64,000 nucleotides of DNA, from positions 62,001 to 126,000 of the forward strand of contig CADCDP010000014.1 of assembly GCA_902800305.1 (NCBI GenBank), in the 5' to 3' direction. Under the pieces are notes generated by a model. That model worked only from the letters and a program-made list of their open reading frames with translations. It ran no database searches and had not been told where the DNA came from. Shown here piece after piece: positions 62,088 to 64,000 of this stretch. Made by a program: the position numbers and the translations under genes. The DNA is from an uncultured Bacteroidales bacterium. Lineage in GTDB: Bacteria > Bacteroidota > Bacteroidia > Bacteroidales > Bacteroidaceae. The first letter of the stretch is position 1. The number at the start of each line of letters is the position of its first letter.

Positions 62088-63155
62088 TTAGTTGGATTGC
62101 ATAAAAGGTAGCGTCTTGGCTTGCTCCAGCATCATGTCGGCCAACATGCCGTTGGCATCGGACTCGCCGTTGATGGTGTCGTAGATGGCTTTCAAACCTT
62201 CGCGTCCTTCGCCGCGCTTCAACACATAGACCAAACAGAGGTACTGCAGGGCGGCACTCGACGAGAGGATGTCGAGGTCGGTGATGGCCAGTTGTGAGAG
62301 TGCCAGCTGGTAGGCTTCATCGCTGTTTCCATCGATGAAGTTCTGCACATCGCCAAGGGTCTCCATCCCGAAAGATTCGAGCAACGGCAGGAAAGACATC
62401 ATCGAGACGGGATAGATTTCGGCCTGATTGACGGCGGCAATGCGACGGTTCAGCCGGTCGAAGGGATGCAGTTCGAGGTAGCTGCGGAAGGAGTCGGTTG
62501 ACAGCGACACTTCGTCGAGTTGTCCGCTCTTCACCAGCGACTGTATCTGTCGGCGGTAATCGGTGAGCAAGAGGCGCAGACGGCTGAACTCGTCGTCAAC
62601 CAATTCCAGCATACCTGCCAGACGACTGAACTGCCGCATGTACTCGCGAGGGATTTTCACGTCGCCCTTGTAGCCAGTGTCGTGCTCGATGGTGGACCAC
62701 ACGTGTTGTAAGGCCGTGCGCATCTGCAACTCAAAGCGTGGGCCACCTTCTGGCAATCGGCAGATATAGTGCAGCGAGTTGTAGCCAAAGGCATCCAGTT
62801 GGTGCAGCTTGCGCTTATCGACACTCTCCTTCCAATCGATGTCGAAGATACGCTTGGCAATGGCCGCCACCTTGTCCACCTCGTCGGTGTAGAAGGTGAT
62901 GACACGCAGTCCCACAAGGTCGGTGATGTCGTCGATGGACTTGTACTTCGCTCCCTTCAGTTCCAGCTTTCCGGCCAGCGACTTCTCGGTCTTCACTCGG
63001 TGCTCGATGGCGGTAACGTAGATGCCCTGCTTACGGAGTGCGTGGCGCAGTAGGTCGTAGGCTTTTTCGGACAGTTGTTCCAGCGTGGGACGCAGTTCAT
63101 TATACTGCTGCATCAGCATCTCCCCATGTGCATCCAGCTTCACATTATTTCCCAT
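62088..63155 (-). CDS. Small-alarmone-synthetase-like protein with C-terminal extension
   Basis: A 355-residue protein with a single RelA/SpoT synthetase domain (about 20-190): KYKSIDDITDLVGLRVITF, FGYNSLHYICRLPEGGPRF and the catalytic ELQMRTALQHVWSTIEHD. No HD hydrolase or TGS domain, so it resembles small alarmone synthetases. The extra 150 residues after 200 look helical and are not usual for the class. Eleven bp downstream of the phosphatase gene, in one operon. Confidence 0.9.
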   Translation of the reverse strand: MGNNVKLDAHGEMLMQQYNELRPTLEQLSEKAYDLLRHALRKQGIYVTAIEHRVKTEKSLAGKLELKGAKYKSIDDITDLVGLRVITFYTDEVDKVAAIAKRIFDIDWKESVDKRKLHQLDAFGYNSLHYICRLPEGGPRFELQMRTALQHVWSTIEHDTGYKGDVKIPREYMRQFSRLAGMLELVDDEFSRLRLLLTDYRRQIQSLVKSGQLDEVSLSTDSFRSYLELHPFDRLNRRIAAVNQAEIYPVSMMSFLPLLESFGMETLGDVQNFIDGNSDEAYQLALSQLAITDLDILSSSAALQYLCLVYVLKRGEGREGLKAIYDTINGESDANGMLADMMLEQAKTLPFMQSN

Positions 63156-63166
63156 TTCTCCTTTGT

Positions 63167-64000
63167 TTATTTATTTTTAATATATTGTATGCCCATCATC
63201 GTCAGGTCGTCGCTCTGTTCGGCATCGGCCACGAACTGGTGGACGGCATCGGTCATCAAATCGATGAGCTGGCGAGGCTCCTGCTGCTGGCGCGAAAGTG
63301 CCTGAGTGGCGACCTCTGTGATGCGCTCCATCTGGAACTGGGCGTGGGTGGCATCCTCTGCCTCCGTCAAACCGTCGGTGAAGAGGAAGATGGTAGTGCC
63401 TGTATAGATTTCTGCCTCCTGCAACGTATATTGCCACGAGGGCATGAAACCGACGGGGATGTTGGGGTCGCAAGGTAGTTCGCCCACACCTGCACCCACC
63501 AGCAGCGGTGCATCGTGCCCTGCATTGCAGTAGCGCAAGAGTCCCGTAGGCAGGTCGAGCACACCGACGAAGAGGGTGACAAACATATTGGTTTCGTTCA
63601 TGTCAGCGATGGTCTCGTTCATCGTCGCCACGATACTATCGGGCATTGACTCGTGGGCCGACACGGTGCGGAAGATGGAACGGGTGACGGCCATGAAGAG
63701 TGAGGCGGGCACACCCTTACCCGACACGTCGCCGATGCAGAAAAAGAGTTTCTCGTCGCGGAAGTAGAAGTCGAACAAGTCGCCACCCACCTCCTTGGCT
63801 GGAGTCAGCGAGGCGTAGAGTTGCACGTCGTCGCGGTCGGCTCTGGTGGGGAAGTTCTTAGGTAACATACCCATCTGTATGCCACTTGCGATGTGGAGGT
63901 CTCTTTCTATCGAAGCCTTTTGGGCGGTGGTGTCCTTCAGTTCTTCGATGTACTTCACGAGCGACTGCTGCATCCCTGCGTGATGATGCGGATGAAGAAG
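63167..64000 (-). CDS. SpoIIE/RsbU-type PP2C phosphatase (partial)
   Basis: The C-terminal catalytic domain of a PPM serine phosphatase; the frame stays open to the window edge. Metal-binding residues lie in KEVGGDLFDFYF, FFCIGDVSGKGVPASL, GHDAPLL, LFTDGLTEAED and the final DDLTMMGIQY. Such proteins usually carry an N-terminal sensor (HAMP, GAF or TPR), here off the window. Expected to dephosphorylate an anti-sigma-antagonist protein or similar. Shares an operon with the alarmone synthetase. Confidence 0.9.
   Translation of the reverse strand, partial: LLHPHHHAGMQQSLVKYIEELKDTTAQKASIERDLHIASGIQMGMLPKNFPTRADRDDVQLYASLTPAKEVGGDLFDFYFRDEKLFFCIGDVSGKGVPASLFMAVTRSIFRTVSAHESMPDSIVATMNETIADMNETNMFVTLFVGVLDLPTGLLRYCNAGHDAPLLVGAGVGELPCDPNIPVGFMPSWQYTLQEAEIYTGTTIFLFTDGLTEAEDATHAQFQMERITEVATQALSRQQQEPRQLIDLMTDAVHQFVADAEQSDDLTMMGIQYIKNK

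Overview
The window looks like a chromosomal segment of a Bacteroidales bacterium, most likely Prevotella or a close relative. The evidence is the repeated Bacteroidetes-type promoter (TTTG, about 19 bp, TAnnTTTG, often TACCTTTG), an UpxY-type antiterminator ahead of a capsule locus, many SPII lipoproteins, a CHU_C-like C-terminal domain, carboxynorspermidine decarboxylase, and GH35 and GH51 secreted glycosidases. No rRNA, complete IS, prophage or CRISPR array was seen.

Layout. 0-2 kb: the 3'-truncated end of a Rel/RelA-type alarmone enzyme (minus). 2.0-2.5 kb: tRNA-Ser(CGA) and, upstream of it on the same strand, a structured RNA with its own promoter. 2.5-7 kb: HtrA protease, a Wza-like export lipoprotein and GMP synthase (all minus). 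7-9.5 kb: a GH35 beta-galactosidase. 9.6-15.6 kb (minus): a nonspecific nuclease, pyrK, pyrD and a Dna2-like nuclease-helicase in one tight run. 15.7-27 kb (plus): tRNA-Thr(CGU), ruvC, an envelope operon (DUF4199-like, GT2, two DUF proteins, ApbE), a Crp/Fnr regulator, an M3 peptidase, dCMP deaminase, an S41 protease and 5-formyl-THF cyclo-ligase.

27-44 kb: a capsule/exopolysaccharide locus. The order is upxY, Wzx flippase, an iron-sulfur F420-hydrogenase-beta-like protein, polysaccharide pyruvyl transferase, GT4, EpsG-type polymerase, GT4, TupA-like ATP-grasp protein, GT4, GT2, GT4, epimerase, nucleotidyltransferase. It is a mosaic. Several genes are visibly AT-rich, and the gaps hold broken pieces of a GNAT acetyltransferase, a possible transposase, a hexapeptide acyltransferase, an AAA/PD-(D/E)XK protein, a glycosyltransferase and an epimerase. 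A HigBA-type toxin-antitoxin pair sits between a truncated and an intact copy of the epimerase start. The locus ends at a degenerate 23-bp periodic array of about 390 bp, followed by a PIN-domain toxin-antitoxin pair.

45-64 kb: rhodanese lipoprotein, YjbQ-like protein, riboflavin synthase, a GH51 arabinofuranosidase with a CE2-like esterase, NspC, a UvrD/PcrA helicase, a HAD phosphatase, a PorT-like barrel, a LysM protein, a CHU_C-like lipoprotein coupled to a short UvrA, a long single-domain alarmone synthetase and the end of a SpoIIE-type phosphatase. The most unusual items are the 23-bp array, the epimerase duplication around the toxin-antitoxin module, the structured RNA near 2.3 kb, the apparent indel at the start of upxY, and three palindromic intergenic elements plus one inside a gene.
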